Notes under the pieces: generated by a model
Seen by the model: the letters and a program-made list of their open reading frames with translations, nothing else
What the model was told of the DNA's origin: nothing
Databases searched by the model: none
Source: Corythucha ciliata
Lineage: Eukaryota; Arthropoda; Insecta; Hemiptera; Tingidae
Assembly: GCA_038030265.1 (NCBI GenBank)
Contig: CM075943.1
Location: 24,552,001-24,616,000 of the forward strand
DNA: 64,000 nucleotides
Reading direction: 5' to 3'
Made by a program: the position numbers and the translations under genes
Shown here: piece by piece, positions 1 through 12,822 of the stretch
Numbering within the stretch: the first letter of the stretch is position 1
How the letters are laid out: the number at the start of each line of letters is the position of its first letter

Positions 1-47
<47 letters not shown>
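1..47. repeat. (TC)n microsatellite
   Basis: The window opens with an uninterrupted TC dinucleotide run that probably continues past the left edge. Confidence 0.95.
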
Positions 48-52
<5 letters not shown>

Positions 53-3000
53 TTTCTTTTTTTTAAAATCATGGCTAGTAGGCGACTGAGCAAAAGCATC
101 AGGGGCATAAAGAGACTCTCCTATATTTGTCTGCTGTACATGACGCCGTAACGTAATTCAATGTTATCTGTAATTTTTTATAAATCGGAGTCATAATCGT
201 AAGCGCGTTAAAAAATAACAATATATTCTTCCTTATGCGGAGAACCGGGTGTTATGGAAATTTCTCGAGTCGAGAATTCTTAATGCAATGATTACTGAAT
301 TTAAGTAATCCGCATGAACTCAAAAACAATGTAGCAAAAGATGGAAAGAAAGAATTGTGTTGTTGTATGCAATATTTCGACCTGCCAAATACATTATCCC
401 TTTCTTTGGTTCCAATTTATTAGTGAAATATCCACAGCTATATTATGCACCGCGGACCCCACAACCTTCTTTGTGTTGAACAGACAAGATTCGTGGTTGA
501 GTTTCTTCCTCTACTACAGGCTCATATACATACTATGCAAGACAAAAGTCTAGTACAAAGTCACAAAATTTACCCCCAAATTCCACTCGAACATTGAAGG
601 CACCTCACAACAGGGTATGGCAAGCGTGTTAGGGTGGCGAAAGATTAATTAGCCTACACTACTCGACCTCATAGACCAGTGAAAAACCAAAAAAAAAAAA
701 AAAAAAACACATTTTTTGTATGAGAACAACTTTCCCTAGTCTTGATTCGAAATGAAATTGAAACGCAGCTGTCACTGACAATTAATGTCTTTGAATTCGG
801 CTGGCACGGGAATAAATCGAGGGAACGAACTAGAACAGGTCCTTTGGTTATGTATTAAGAGATAACGTTTGGCCCAATGTATGTGGTGGGTGTGATGTGG
901 CCGGGAGAACGAAGAGACGCCGATGCATCTACAACGCATATTTCTTGACAAAAATAGCATCCTCTTCGTTTAAAAAGTATTCGGTCTACAGTTGCATAAG
1001 GAAGGTAGTTGAAGGTGTGATGAAAAGGCGGGAGGCAAAGCTGTTAAAATCACCCCACAGTACGGTTTTTTTTGTAGGAGTATAGGCAAATTGAGGCGCA
1101 AATATTTCTCGAGGACCAGTGTGTGAGAAAAATGTTTACCAGGAAATTGGTTAACTGGGCAAACGCCATACAAGCGTAACATTTGGGTGACCATTACTAG
1201 TAGTCACATTGCTTTAGGTCACTTTACAGTTAGATGAAAAGGTTTCAGACCGTTTTTTCTTTCTTTCCTTCTTTTTTTTAGCAATTCAAATACTTTCGCT
1301 GACAGTAACGTTTTAAAGTGAAATATTGAGGTTAAGGAGAGGGTTACTTTACCCTCAGGTAACGGGGGAACCCGTGTCCGTCTTTATTACAGGCCTACGA
1401 TATACTATAGAGAGAAGGGTATAGGGTAATGAAAAGAAGACATAGGGACTTCTTGAGTTTCACGATTGCAGGAAAGAATCGCACCCCCCACTTACTCTTC
1501 AATTCATTTTCGCTTTCGCTTTCAAGCCCCCCGAAGGAGGGGGTTGTAATTCATCCCTCAGCTGACAGGAGAAGGAAAAAGAAGAAACAGAATTCATCCT
1601 AAATATGGCCTTGAAGTTTTGAACGCATTGAAAAAGCTCTTTGTGGGCCACTGGTGCACCTTCTTCCCTGCCATTTGTCTCGAAATAAACCATGCACACA
1701 ACTGCGTTTATAATGGTAATAAAATTGTCCTGAGGATGTATGCACTAAACGTTTGAAACAGTGGCATTCCAGGTGCAGAGCCCCCCCCCCCCTCCAGATC
1801 CGATCACTCGATTAGGCCCCATCGGGCTGTAATATGTAGATAGACGTCGACGTATAGAGGAAAATAGCTGTTGTCTATTTCAGTTTGCAGGTAAAACTGG
1901 TATAGCCGGATTAAAAAGGGAAGTTGAAATCGGCAAATGGACATTCTGTGAGGTTGATAACATTCTCAGAGTGGATAACAAGACGTATATTTATGAGGCA
2001 ATGATCATTTTAAACGAGTAGAATTCGGAAATTTTTATATTTATGAGAGTTAATCCCGAGCCAATTTCAAGGGCAGTTTTTCACGAGTCTCGTCTTTGCT
2101 GAATACATTTCCCAAGGAATCGCTAAATCACTTGCTCACGTGGTTTACAAAGACGTAAGAATCTATTTCCAATGTTAATAACACGGATTCGAGCGGAAAA
2201 TGACGTTTAAGTTGGCTCATACGTGTCTTTGATGAGGAAAAATATCGCGTATTCTATTTTATATGGACTGTGAAGATCCGAAGGAATTCTCAGAGTTTTA
2301 CGAAGTAACGATTCCACTGACTAGACAGAGATGATAAAAAAAATGCCTTGAAAATAGAGGGGAAACAAAATGCTGATTCCGAAGAGTGTACAACTTGCAC
2401 TATCTTTTAAAGTCAAGTAGCGTAGTAGACGCCATAATCTAGGACAAAAGGTCCTGCAAGGACGAGCTAATTTGTAATGTTGTAAAGTTGTAATGTTATT
2501 ACTCTGTATAAAATGAGAACATAAAGGTGACGAGGAAGTTTTACTAAAACGTAGAATCAACAAAGGGGTTTCGTCTAATCGCCATCGTTAGTGCATAAGC
2601 ACTCTGGACCACCCACTCTCGTTGATATTCCTTCAATTGATCGCACCAGCCCCTTCAATATTATACGATGTTTCAAGAAATTGCCTTTCATCCCCCTCGC
2701 CTCTCTCAGAATCGACAGATTCTCCGAGGAGAGAAAAACAGCGAACGTGCTCCTATGCGTGTCATGCATAAAAGCGTCGAGGACAGAAACGAATTCATCC
2801 CTTCCCTCCTCCCATTCAGATTATTTAAATAAGTTTTATGAATTCGGCGGGGTGAACCAAAAATAGCAGGTTCATTGTCAGTTATTGATGTATAGGAAAT
2901 TGCTTTCCTAACGGAAGATTTTCCTGGGATTATTTGTCTGTTTTTTTTTTTTCTTTCTCCGTTTCCCGATGATCGCGGTGATTGTTTTCCCATGTATGTA

Positions 3001-4627
3001 GGTTGCCGGGTAAAGCTCAAAAGAATATTGTTAACGGTGTCTTGCATAAGGGTTAAAGCAGAGCAAGTGAGAGAGAGAGTGTATTAAGGGAGAGAGAGTT
3101 TTCCCCCCTTCTTCTTTTAAAATACAAAAGAAAAAAAAATCACCCAAGCTAAAAGTGACAAGTTGTCCTCGATGCATAGGCTACTATGTGACTCAATCTC
3201 AATCGAACAAACATCCCCCCCCCCCTTATGACGATGATTTAAATCAATTTGAACTTGTGGCCTCAATACTTTCATTCAAAGAAACTAACGGACCCCTTTT
3301 AGGCAAAAGCAAAAATACTTTCTTCAAGAAAAAAGGTTTTTTAAAGGCTTAAGTATGTCCACTTTAAAATAGAGCTAGTTAATGTCCCATGATAGTTGAA
3401 CTTCAAAGCTTCCGCCGGAAGCCGAACTGGCTACGTCGAAAAAAAATTCTGATAAATTTTAACCGAAAAAAGACTTCCCCCAGCGTTTAAGAACCGTAGA
3501 CATTAGTAAAATGGGCATAAGGATTATCCAGGAATAGACCACGGTTGTACTAGTACGGTTTGGTGCGACCAAGGACCCAGCTGAATGCCAGCGGCGTAGC
3601 AAGCATCGCGGTTAACAAATGCAATCATAGAGAAGGGCAGCAGTAAACCACAACCCAAGTACAGAACAAATTTGTCATAAAATTGCCTTCATGCCCGTCG
3701 AACGACTTATTCATCATGATGACCAAACACCCGAGCGTTGCATAAAACATTGTTTTTCTTAAAAACCATTCTTCCCTCCCTATTCCAACCACCACAGGCG
3801 TCATAATTATATGTTAGCGCCGGCGCCATCTCATTCATTCAGAATTCAAGCTCGTACTTTTGTTTTCCGAGTGACCAGATTATGGATTCAATTATTTTAT
3901 TTCTTATCGCCTGAAACGTATCATTTTGAACTAGGAAACCAGATCAGACACGTGCTGTACCATGCGTGACGTTGAACGACACGTTTTGTGTATGCCGGAA
4001 CCGGAAGGAAAACTATTTTTGTCAATTCAAAAAAATCGAAACTTTAGAACGTTTGTTACAAAGGCGATATTTTTCACATTATTCAGCGAGCCTCTCCCCC
4101 CCCCCCCTCATTGAGATGTCTGGTTGAACGAAAACAGCTCTCTATATGAACCTTGTACCATTAAAGCAGCATTTGCCTATTAATACAGAGTAGAAAAAAA
4201 ACTCTTAAAATTTCAGTGAGAAGGATAACAAAAAAGAAAGTAAAATCCAAAGTCCAGTCGAAACCTCTGTTTAACTGGCGGGAGGGAGGGGCTTCAATGT
4301 CATTATGATATTAGAAGAAAAGCCTCAATTGAATAAAGACGGGCCTCAATGCACGGTGGAGGTGCTCGCTTTACAAGCAGTGATTTGTGAGAATTAGTAG
4401 TTTCGGGAAATCGTGAAGAATTAAAAAAGTAAAATAGACCATATTTTAAATGTATGGAATAAAACACGGAAGTAACGTGTTCCGTTTAGTCACATACACC
4501 GTGAGTGCGATGTTTGAATATTGGGGAATCGAGCGGCGTGGGAAGAAGGAAATGCAGTGGACAAAAACTTAAAATTCCAATGCGAAAGTAGAAGTAATTC
4601 AAACGTGGAGGCAATTCATAGTGTGAA
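48..4627. other. Intergenic, no gene supported
   Basis: I see no ORF with recognisable protein features and no RNA gene here. Open frames are short and low in complexity. The stretch holds a poly-A run near 690-708, poly-C runs near 1781-1792 and 4096-4107, and a GA-rich patch near 3060-3100. This is probably spacer and decayed repeat, though a non-coding gene cannot be excluded. Confidence 0.5.
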
Positions 4628-4775
4628 TTAAGCCCTGTTCACACGATGAAATGTTTGAAGCTATATTGCATGATGGTTTTTTAAAAACATATGTTCCTTG
4701 ACAGTGACCGGATGTTTTTAAAAAACAAGCAAGCAATATAGCTTCAAACATTGCATCGTGTGAATGGGGCTTTAA
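4628..4775. mobile_element. Palindromic MITE, family with TTCACACGATG ends
   Basis: The two halves are inverted copies. The left end reads TTAAGCCCTGTTCACACGAT and the right end is its near-complement ending GGGGCTTTAA. The middle contains ATATGTTCCTTG and a GTGACCGGATGTTTTTAAAA block. Two more copies lie at 28090-28339, which makes it a dispersed family. TTA/TAA at the ends would fit a PIF/Harbinger-type target duplication, but that is an inference. No coding capacity. Confidence 0.8.
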
Positions 4776-6730
4776 TTATTATTTCACAATTTTTAAATCA
4801 CGTGGATCATTGCTCTTTTTGTAAGTATCTATGCTTTTTCATTTTTTCCCTGAAGCGGAAGATTATGAGCCATAGGAATAAAAGTAATCATGACTTTATT
4901 CTTCAATTTTTGAGCATATGATCGTCAGTTTATGATGAATTGATGATGATGATTGATGATTGATGATTTTCATTCTAAGACCTGTATGCCAAGTCTTATT
5001 TTCTCGAATTGTCCTCAACCTCAAAGCTCCCTCCCAAATTGGAAAAATTATAAAATAACATTGTGTGATTCAAAAGTTTGCGAGAAAGGTTGGAGTCGAA
5101 GAAATTTCGAGGAACGATTTTGCATACAGGCCTAAATTGTTGACCGTATACTTGAAAAAATTGAAGCATAAAGTCATGCTCTTTTTTATTCATTCGACTA
5201 AAGGTCGTCACTTGATCAAGGCTACTTTTGATCAATACCAGGATACAATATAAAAATTAGGCTCCTTTTACACGAGTAATTTTTTTTAATCAAAAATATG
5301 CTCAATATGATCACAAACAGACAAGGGAAAAGCACGGAAATGTTAATTTTTTTAATGGCGTCTTTGATCGCCAAAATCTCCTGAAGTTTGAAATGAGACC
5401 TTGAAAATTCAGGATTGGTGCTGAATTAAGGCGATAAAATGGGTGGCGCTTAGTAGACGAGGGATGATTGGAGGGGGATTGAGGAATCATCTGTTAAACT
5501 GAGATTAATATCAAGCAAGATCAATTTTGTTGACTCATACGATGCCTCTTTTTAAAGCAGTATCGCCTGCCTGTTTTAAAAACCATCGGGTCACTACCGA
5601 GGGTCATAAGCACTGAGCTTGAAATGAGACTATACGAAAACCAACCTGGTCCATAATTCAATCTCTCATGACACAAATCCGAGGAATGAAACCTTTTATG
5701 TCGAACTTGAATCTCACACGCAATCCAAGTGAATACATTGTTGATACTTGGCTAATAGCTCAAGGCCTCAATTGGGCTCACCAAATGCCTGTATTGATTT
5801 CATTTTGATTTATATTGATCGTACTATAAGATTGCTAGCCTTGCCCAAACGCTATTTACAAAACATCAAAGAAGTTTTTAAGAACTGAAAAAATCGAAAT
5901 AAAGTCGTCGTGTGTTTACGGTTCCTAGTAAACTAAAGTAGAGGAATTCGTGAAACTCAACATCAACATGCTGTCATCAGCAAACTTTGACATCAGCAAA
6001 CGTAAGATTAACCGTAAACAACCGAGTAACAAATAATGCGCTATTTGAAAATCAGATAGAACATCGGAGGAGCTTAAGGAGAGCATGAAGTCTTGAGCAT
6101 GAAGCATGTTACAATTTTCAGGGGGAAATCATGTAATCAACGCAGATTTCTAGTGATTTAGCCGTCAATTTCCTAGGCTGAAAGGACAAATAGCTTCAAC
6201 TAGATCATTATTAATGAAAAATAGTCGGCGTAACTTTCGTCCGGTGAGTAAGAACGAAACGAAATGTGTTAAACATAAAGCAATGAATGGAAATTTTAAA
6301 GGCCTTATCGCTTTGATTATAGAGCACAAGGAGTGTTTCTCGATTGGCCAGGCTAGCAAGCTTTATGCGGGTTCTGAAGCTTGATCTCCGTTTATAGCCG
6401 AGAGTTTGAGGCCGGACACCAGTAAAGTGAGTTTCCAATGTCAGTTTTTTGGGTTGGAAGGATTTCTGATACGAACAGTCAGTGTCCAGGTCAAATAGCT
6501 GGGATTAGAACTCTTGAGTGGTCATGTTCCTGTTGCAAATGGCTGCGATAACTCTTCGGGTATGTTTCCTAAGCCAGCTTTTTTGACTTCCGGGTACCGT
6601 TGCCAGTTTTTTTAGGCCTAGCTTCCTTGGTCTAAGGAGACACAGGGCCTCTTGTTGGACACTTCTGGGAAACTAATATCTTTCAACTTGTAGACTAAAC
6701 TTTACTTAACTGTACACCCGTGGTGTTTTT
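4776..6730. other. Intergenic, dispersed repeat fragments
   Basis: No gene supported. Around 4930-4970 there is a small TGA-rich run. The stretch near 5090-5285 (containing CGAGGAACGA and CTCCTTTTACACGA) resembles sequence near 17760-17890, so it is a dispersed repeat. A fragment near 5565-5610 recalls the middle of the MITE at 4628-4775. Confidence 0.45.
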
Positions 6731-6865
6731 TCATGAATGCATTTCGGGCCCACTCTCGGTGCCCCTCATCAGCATTATCGCTTCACCTCTAAGGCCAAAA
6801 ACACCGTTTTTAGGCGTTTTCGTTAGGCGTTTTTCACCGGAAGTGGGTCCGAAATGCATTCATGA
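6731..6865. repeat. Inverted repeat (CATGAATGCATTTCGG family)
   Basis: CATGAATGCATTTCGGGCCCACT near 6731 recurs as its reverse complement near 6843-6865. A related segment at 41744-41830 shares the CATTTCGGGCCCA and CACCTCTAAGGCCAAA blocks. It is a short non-coding foldback repeat, probably a MITE relic. Confidence 0.6.
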
Positions 6866-9688
6866 AAGAACTCCTCTACAAGTGGAAAAATCAACAGCCA
6901 AGAATTAGAAATTTTCTGAAATTTACTATATATTTCGTCCAATACCCCCTCCCCACACTCCCCAAGGGCTGTTAAACTTAAAGTCATTATATTAGGCAAT
7001 CCTTTCCCTCAGATCTACTTGCGTGGCATGAGCGACAATATACTCGTAGACGAGAAAGCGGCGAAATGATAAAAAAAAAGAGGTTAAAGGCCGGTGTAAT
7101 GTAAAAATTTGCTAATTTTCAAAGGGGAAAATCCGTATTTATGAATCACCGAACACCCAACTTGTGTGGAGCGGAACTCATTATACCACGTCATGAGTGT
7201 TTACTTTTTCCAGCGATTTTCAAACTATAACTTTTCCTCCTCTTGAGACATTTCCCTGACTGTCGTAGCATAGCCGGTTAAAGCTCTTTAACTTTTCACA
7301 TTCTTCAAAATGTGAAAATGCTCAGCAGTGAAAGAACGTCACTCGAGTTAGGCACAATGAATTTATCGACAGTTGCGAGGTGGTAGTGACGTATTTATTT
7401 ACATTTTATTTGGGTGACCCAATAAAACGTTCCAAACTCAAATACAAGAAAGGGAAGTGCCAACAGTGAAAATTGGAGTAAATTCAGGAAATGAACAGGT
7501 CAGAACTTGCTGAGACCTGGGATTTATTAAAAACGGATTTCCTACTTTTGAATTCCCTCGCCTTTTCTTCCATCTCTGTTTTTCTTCATAGTTGAATTGG
7601 AAGATGTGAAGGGGGTTAGATAATAATAAATTATCAACAGTAATAGCCCATGTCGAGCTTTAAAAATGACCAACCGCCATTGAAAAATGAACGAAACTAC
7701 TCGTTTTCGAAATTACGTTGTTATTATTATTGATTCTGAGAGTCACAAACAAAAAGAAACTCAAATGGCGTCCTCGCGTCCTGCCGAGACATTTTCCAAA
7801 TCAATTTATTCGTATTGTAGCATTCGAAGTGTTTGGTACAAGAAATGTTTTTCTTTTTTTTAAAATAACTTCTAAAAAAAAAATGAGTCCTTTGAAAAAA
7901 TGGAAGTCCTTTTGCGGGATGGGTTTATCCGGCCAGCCTTTTACCTGATGATCCTTTATAAAAGAAGCTCCCTTTCTTACGTTCCTCAGTTAACTTTCCG
8001 ACTTCAAAGCAGTTGTGCAAGTTTTGAACGAAAAAATTTAGCTTCGCTCTTCACCACGTCATTCTTTCGTGCACCTCGTCTGTTTAACGTCCGTTCAGAC
8101 GGTAGTTTTTTCCTATGATCGAGCCTATGTAGCGAGTTGCCAGGAACCTTGCAGCAGAAATTGTTTGAAGGTAAATTTGAATTTCGTGAAAATTTTAATA
8201 AAGAATCTTGTGAATGCATGTTTAAAATTTGGTGAGACCGCTATTCTCTCTATATTATCTAGGTACTCTATAGGAGGAATACTGTTGATTTATTATTTAT
8301 TTATTCCTTTTTTGTAAAGCAAATTTTCATTTCGAAGGGTATGGTTAGAAGGGAGTCAAAACTGGTCCTCATTTTGCCCCACAATAAAATGTTCAAATTT
8401 GAAGGTATTCATCACGACTTTTCTTGTATTCTTACGACGTTAATGAACCATTCCGAATTATTCCTAGGTATCCAACGATAAAAAGGGATACGAAAGAGTG
8501 TTTTACAGTTTCTTCAGGAACAGTAAAATCGCCACGTCATATTTTAGGTGATAGAATTTGGGCTCACATGATGACAACTTGACACGTGATTTTTCATCGT
8601 TGACGGCGTTACACGCGTTAAACGCTGAAATGCTAACACAATTCAATCGTTACGTTATTAGAAAGGGTTTAAACACTTAGTTGTGGCCTCTTTTACTTTT
8701 CCCTAGAAGACCCCCACGCCACCGCTTCTTCCTATCGCCGCTGATTGTGCGGAGGAGGGTCTCGGATGTCATTTGTGCAAATCGAGCGAAAATTACACCT
8801 AAGTAGACCACTTCCTTGGTTGGTTGGTTTTTTAATATTCCAACAACTTAAATGATCCCCTCTCCTCGTTTCTATCAGACGATTTTTTCCGTTTCAAAAT
8901 AAGATGAACACTGAACAGTCTCTGGATTGGTGAAATTTGAGCATCCAGTAAACAGCATGAGTAATAGTTATCCGAGATACCTCACGCGAGTTGTTGAAGA
9001 CGCCGACAAAACGTGTTTCGGGCGTATATTTCAATGCCAGAAAACGTTTTAATCAACCTCCCCCCCCCCCCCGCCCATTCGTACAAATTGATCACAGTAG
9101 TGCAGGGATATAGTTGTTGAAAGCGATATCCGCAAACTTCTGCAGCAGAACCCTCTCGTCTTCACGTTCTCGGCAGGATTTATATACAAAACGTCTATTG
9201 TATGCGCATTGCGCACCACCTATTTTGAACATGTAGTTTATACCTTTTGGTAGAATCATTGAATTTTTCATCAATTAAACTAATTCTTAACAGGATAAAA
9301 TGTGGAATAGAAACAAGTTTGAAAGCACTGAATTATAAGAGATAATATTAAGGGACGGTGGATTGATCCCCGATTATTGAGAATAAAATTCGCCCTTTTT
9401 TAATTAAATCCAAAAGTCGCTCACGAATCAGCCCCTATAGGTTTGAAAGTAATGAGTGAGCATCTTTCACCCCAAACGACGCTAACATTATCCCCTCCAT
9501 CTCGTCATCAATCCCTCCCCCCCCCACTCAACTCACAAATCAAATAGTAAGCATGAATTTATAGAAGAAAACCATTCCCCCAGCATGGTTCAGCTTTTGT
9601 ACCACATTTGTTATGCGCAATAGCTGAAAGGAAAAGGGGATCGAATTTGTTAAAGAAATGAGTCCGAATAAACAATAAGGTCTGTTTT
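6866..9688. other. Intergenic upstream of the P450 gene
   Basis: No coding exon or RNA gene recognised. A C-rich run lies near 9060-9072. The last few hundred bases before the TATA box may hold regulatory DNA for the P450, but I can name no specific site. Confidence 0.45.
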
Positions 9689-9689
9689 G

Positions 9690-9698
9690 TATATATAG
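9690..9698 (+). promoter_or_regulatory. Candidate TATA box of the CYP307 gene
   Basis: TATATATAG lies about 140 bases before the ATG at 9831. Initiator-like TCAGT motifs occur near 9737 and 9752. Both are further from the TATA box than the usual 25-35 bases, so the start of transcription is not fixed by sequence. Confidence 0.45.
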
Positions 9699-9830
9699 AT
9701 CTCGTGGTGCGCTTCTGAGGCATAGGAAGTGGAGTCTCAGTTACAACAACATCAGTCTTCCTTAGAGTTCCGACCTCCCATCAATAAAGCTTAAAAACTG
9801 ACCGTCTACCTTCACTCACTTCAAAAAGAC

Positions 9831-11471
9831 ATGGAAGGAATCTACCTGAGCTCTGCTTCATATCTCCTACTGGCCGTTCTGGCGCTACTCGTGCTAGGAA
9901 TGGTCGGGGATTATCTGCTGAAGCAACGACGAACCAGCAAGAAGACCGCCCTGTCCTTGACATCTTCCGAGAAGGAGGTGGCGGCACCCGGTCCCAAACC
10001 GTGGCCGATACTCGGCTCTCTTCACCTACTCGGCGGCTACGAAATAGCCTACCAGGCGTTCGACAATCTCGCCTTAAAGTATGGACCAGTTTTCAGCATC
10101 AAGCTCGGTCAAGTGCAGTGCATCGTTTTGTCCAATTTGGACAACATCCGAGAAATTCTATTCACCAAAGGCGACCAATTCGACAGCCGGCCCAATTTTT
10201 GCCGCTTCAATGAGCTTTTCGGCGGAGATAAGGAAAACTGTAAGTTTTGAATTAGTTATCGTAGGAATTTTTTTGCTTAAACTTGGCTTACCTTCTGTTT
10301 ACAGCCCTAGCCTTTTGCGATTGGTCAGACAAACAAAAACTTCGACGCGAAATGCTTCGTGACCACACTTTCCCTAGAGCGTTCACTGCCCGTTTTTATA
10401 AACTCGACCAACTTCTCAATGATGAACTCAACGGCCTCTGTCATCAGTTGAAAAACGGAGCAACAGATGTCAAACCCTTCATTCTTCAATATTGTGCCAA
10501 TGTCTTCCTCTCCTACTTCTGCAGTACGAGCTTCTCCACGACCGACTCTAAATTCATTCAAATCGTTCGTTATTTCGATGAGATCTTCTATGAGGTCAAC
10601 CAAGGCTACGCAGCCGACTTTCTCCCCTGGCTGTTTCCCCTTCACGCGAGTAACATGAAAAAAATGCTCGGCTGGAGTCACGAAATAAGAAGTTTCATGA
10701 TGAGCAACGTTGTCGACAAACGAATGCGCGACTGGGTTCCCGGCGTCGAGCCGGAAGACTATCTGGGGACTCTTGTCGACCATATAAAAACCGAAAAATC
10801 CGAGCTGTCACTCGAGATGGCCGCTTTTGCTCTTGAGGATATCGTTGGTGGTCACGCCGCCGTTGGTAATCTACTCATGAAAGTTCTCGGTTTCGTCGTT
10901 CAACATCCAGAAATTCAAATTAAAATGCAACAAGAAGTAGACACCGTTGCTCCAGGGCGGAACATAACTCTCGCCGATCGCCCAATGATGCCCTATACGG
11001 AAGCTGTCATTCTGGAGGCGATTCGCCTAATTTGTTCTCCCATTGTTCCTCACGTTGCCAACCAGAAAAGCGTCATATCAGGTACAATTTTATTTTGTTT
11101 ATTACAATTAAATGAACCACCTAACCTATTTTATTTATTTCTCAGGATACACAATCGAGAAAGACACCCTCATATTTTTAAACAACTACACCCTCAATAT
11201 GAGCCCCGAACTATGGACATCTCCTCAAACGTTCATACCCGAGCGTTTCCTCAGTCCAGACGGCCGCATTGTCAAACCTGAGCACTTTCTTCCGTTCGGC
11301 GGAGGACGTCGCTCCTGTATGGGATACAAAATGACGCAGTTTGTTTCTTTCGCAACACTCGCCACTCTGATGCAACGCTTTCACGTAATGCCAGTGGACA
11401 GTTACAAAGTACCCAAGGGTAATCTGGCACTTCCATACAATACCTTTCAGTTTAGGTTCTCACCCCGGTAA
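9831..11471 (+). CDS. CYP307A: Cytochrome P450 CYP307 (spook/spookier-type), 3 exons
   Basis: Microsomal P450 of the Halloween group, needed in the 'black box' steps from 7-dehydrocholesterol towards ecdysteroid hormones. Exons are 9831-10239, 10305-11081 and 11146-11471; both introns are about 64 bp, GT-AG and phase 1, giving 503 residues. There is an N-terminal membrane anchor (about residues 5-30) and a proline hinge (PGPKPWPILGSLHLLG). Then come the K-helix ExxR as EAIR (about 374-377), the PERF motif (FIPERF), and the haem loop FGGGRRSCMG with Cys about 453. Spook-specific blocks are SLAFCDW at the first splice junction, VNQGYAADFLPWL, and SPIVPHVA followed by VISGY. The I-helix reads DIVGGHAAVGN and so lacks the usual acid-threonine pair, as is known for CYP307. 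The gene looks intact. Family assignment is strong; A1 versus A2 paralogue is not resolved. Upstream is a TATA-like box, and no other biosynthetic gene lies nearby. Confidence 0.93.
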
Positions 11472-12453
11472 GAATCTTACCGGTTCCTTCAGTAATGTAA
11501 AAAAAAAAAAAAAAAAAAAAAAAAACCACTCCCTGCCACTATTCCCACCTTTCCAATCATCCCCCTCCCCCATGATTCGCCACATGGGTTGTATATCACG
11601 TTACCCCATTGACTTTAATTATTTAATTTTTTATTATCTCGCTTATTAATTATTATTGCTTTATTACATCAAATTTTGACGAGACATTTAGGTACCTAAA
11701 TGTTTTAAAAAAAAAAAAAAAACAAATCATCTGTGATGACGTATTTATGTGTGTTGTATGTTAAATTTTGTTATCTTCGTCGGTTTAGCTAGTCATAGTC
11801 ATAATAAATTATAATTTTTTCGTTGTGCATTGGAGAGCCCCTGTCACAAAAAAAGTGAATAATTAATTGAAAGGAGAAGCACAATTAATTATTAAAATCC
11901 CGATTTAGGTACAAAATTAATTTACCAAAGAGTAGCTTTTTATTAATTATTGCTATGGACAGGAATTTCAAAAGTTGTTCATCTGTGATGATTTCAGGTG
12001 TTTTAAACCTAAAAATATATTGGATTTTTTAAAAATGGAATCGTTTTTTATTACTATTTTTAAATAATGCTTCGGGGGGAGGGGGATTGAAAGATCACGT
12101 GTCGCATTCAAGTCTCAAAGTGCAAAACCCGCTCACTGAATCGTGAGTGACAAAAGAAAAGACCTATAGAACATTCAACAAAATTTTAAAATTCCGATTT
12201 AGATGCCAAATAAATTTATCAAGGAGTAGCTGTTTATTAATAATGTACTATATATTAGTACATTAATTATTACTATGGACAGAAATTTCAAATGCCCTTC
12301 ATCTTTTTTTTTTTTTTGGTTTAAACAAATCATCTGTGATGAAGTATTTATGAGTGTTGTAATTAGGGTGGGGGTCGGGGTATAAGGCCATAATCCGAAC
12401 AAATGGGCATTTCACCTCCACATTACACAAGCTTTTTCAGTCGATAGCAATGT
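11472..12453. repeat. AT-rich 3' flank with imperfect direct duplication
   Basis: Downstream of the P450 the sequence is AT-rich with poly-A runs near 11499-11525 and 11706-11722. Segments around 11880-12000 and 12170-12360 are imperfect direct copies (shared CCGATTTAG, AAGGAGTAGCT-like and CTATGGACAG blocks). AAACAAATCATCTGTGATGA occurs near 11721 and again near 12322. AATAAA at about 11801 could serve as a polyadenylation signal. Confidence 0.55.
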
Positions 12454-12530
12454 GGGACAGTAGCTAGATTCGAACACAGGACCGCTGGGTACGAAGCCGA
12501 GCCCTGTAACCACTACACCATCAACTGCCC
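12454..12530 (-). repeat. tRNA-like head of a probable SINE
   Basis: Read on the minus strand, a tRNA-like unit starts GGGCAGTTGATGGTGTAGTG. Its 7-bp acceptor stem GGGCAGT pairs with ACTGTCC (one G-T). An A-box-like TGGTGTAGTGGTTA and a B-box-like GTTCGAATC are present. The anticodon loop would read CTTCGTA (TCG, arginine). The anticodon stem has a mismatch and the T stem pairs poorly, so a functional tRNA is unlikely. A tRNA-derived SINE head or a tRNA pseudogene fits better. Confidence 0.55.
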
Positions 12531-12822
12531 TGGCTAATTCCCTCATCTCCTTCGCTGTCATCTGAAATAACTCCATAATGTAACCCATTCACAGTCTGAA
12601 AGAGAGTAAAATTCTTCAGTTCTGATTTTGGACACTACATACTATGATATCAAGGCCTGTTGACAGTTTCAAACACGCAAGTCTACGCATCCAATAAAAT
12701 TTTAGGCGCATTGATCGTCCGTAGCTGCCCAAAAAGCTTTCTTTTGTAATCCCAAACTACTTACTGTTTTTCAAAAAACACCTCAGACGTTAACAGGTGC
12801 GTCCGAAAAAATGATCCAGATA

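Noticed and set aside
12454..12530. Functional tRNA-Arg gene
   Set aside because: Anticodon stem mismatch and poor T stem; a SINE head or pseudogene fits better.
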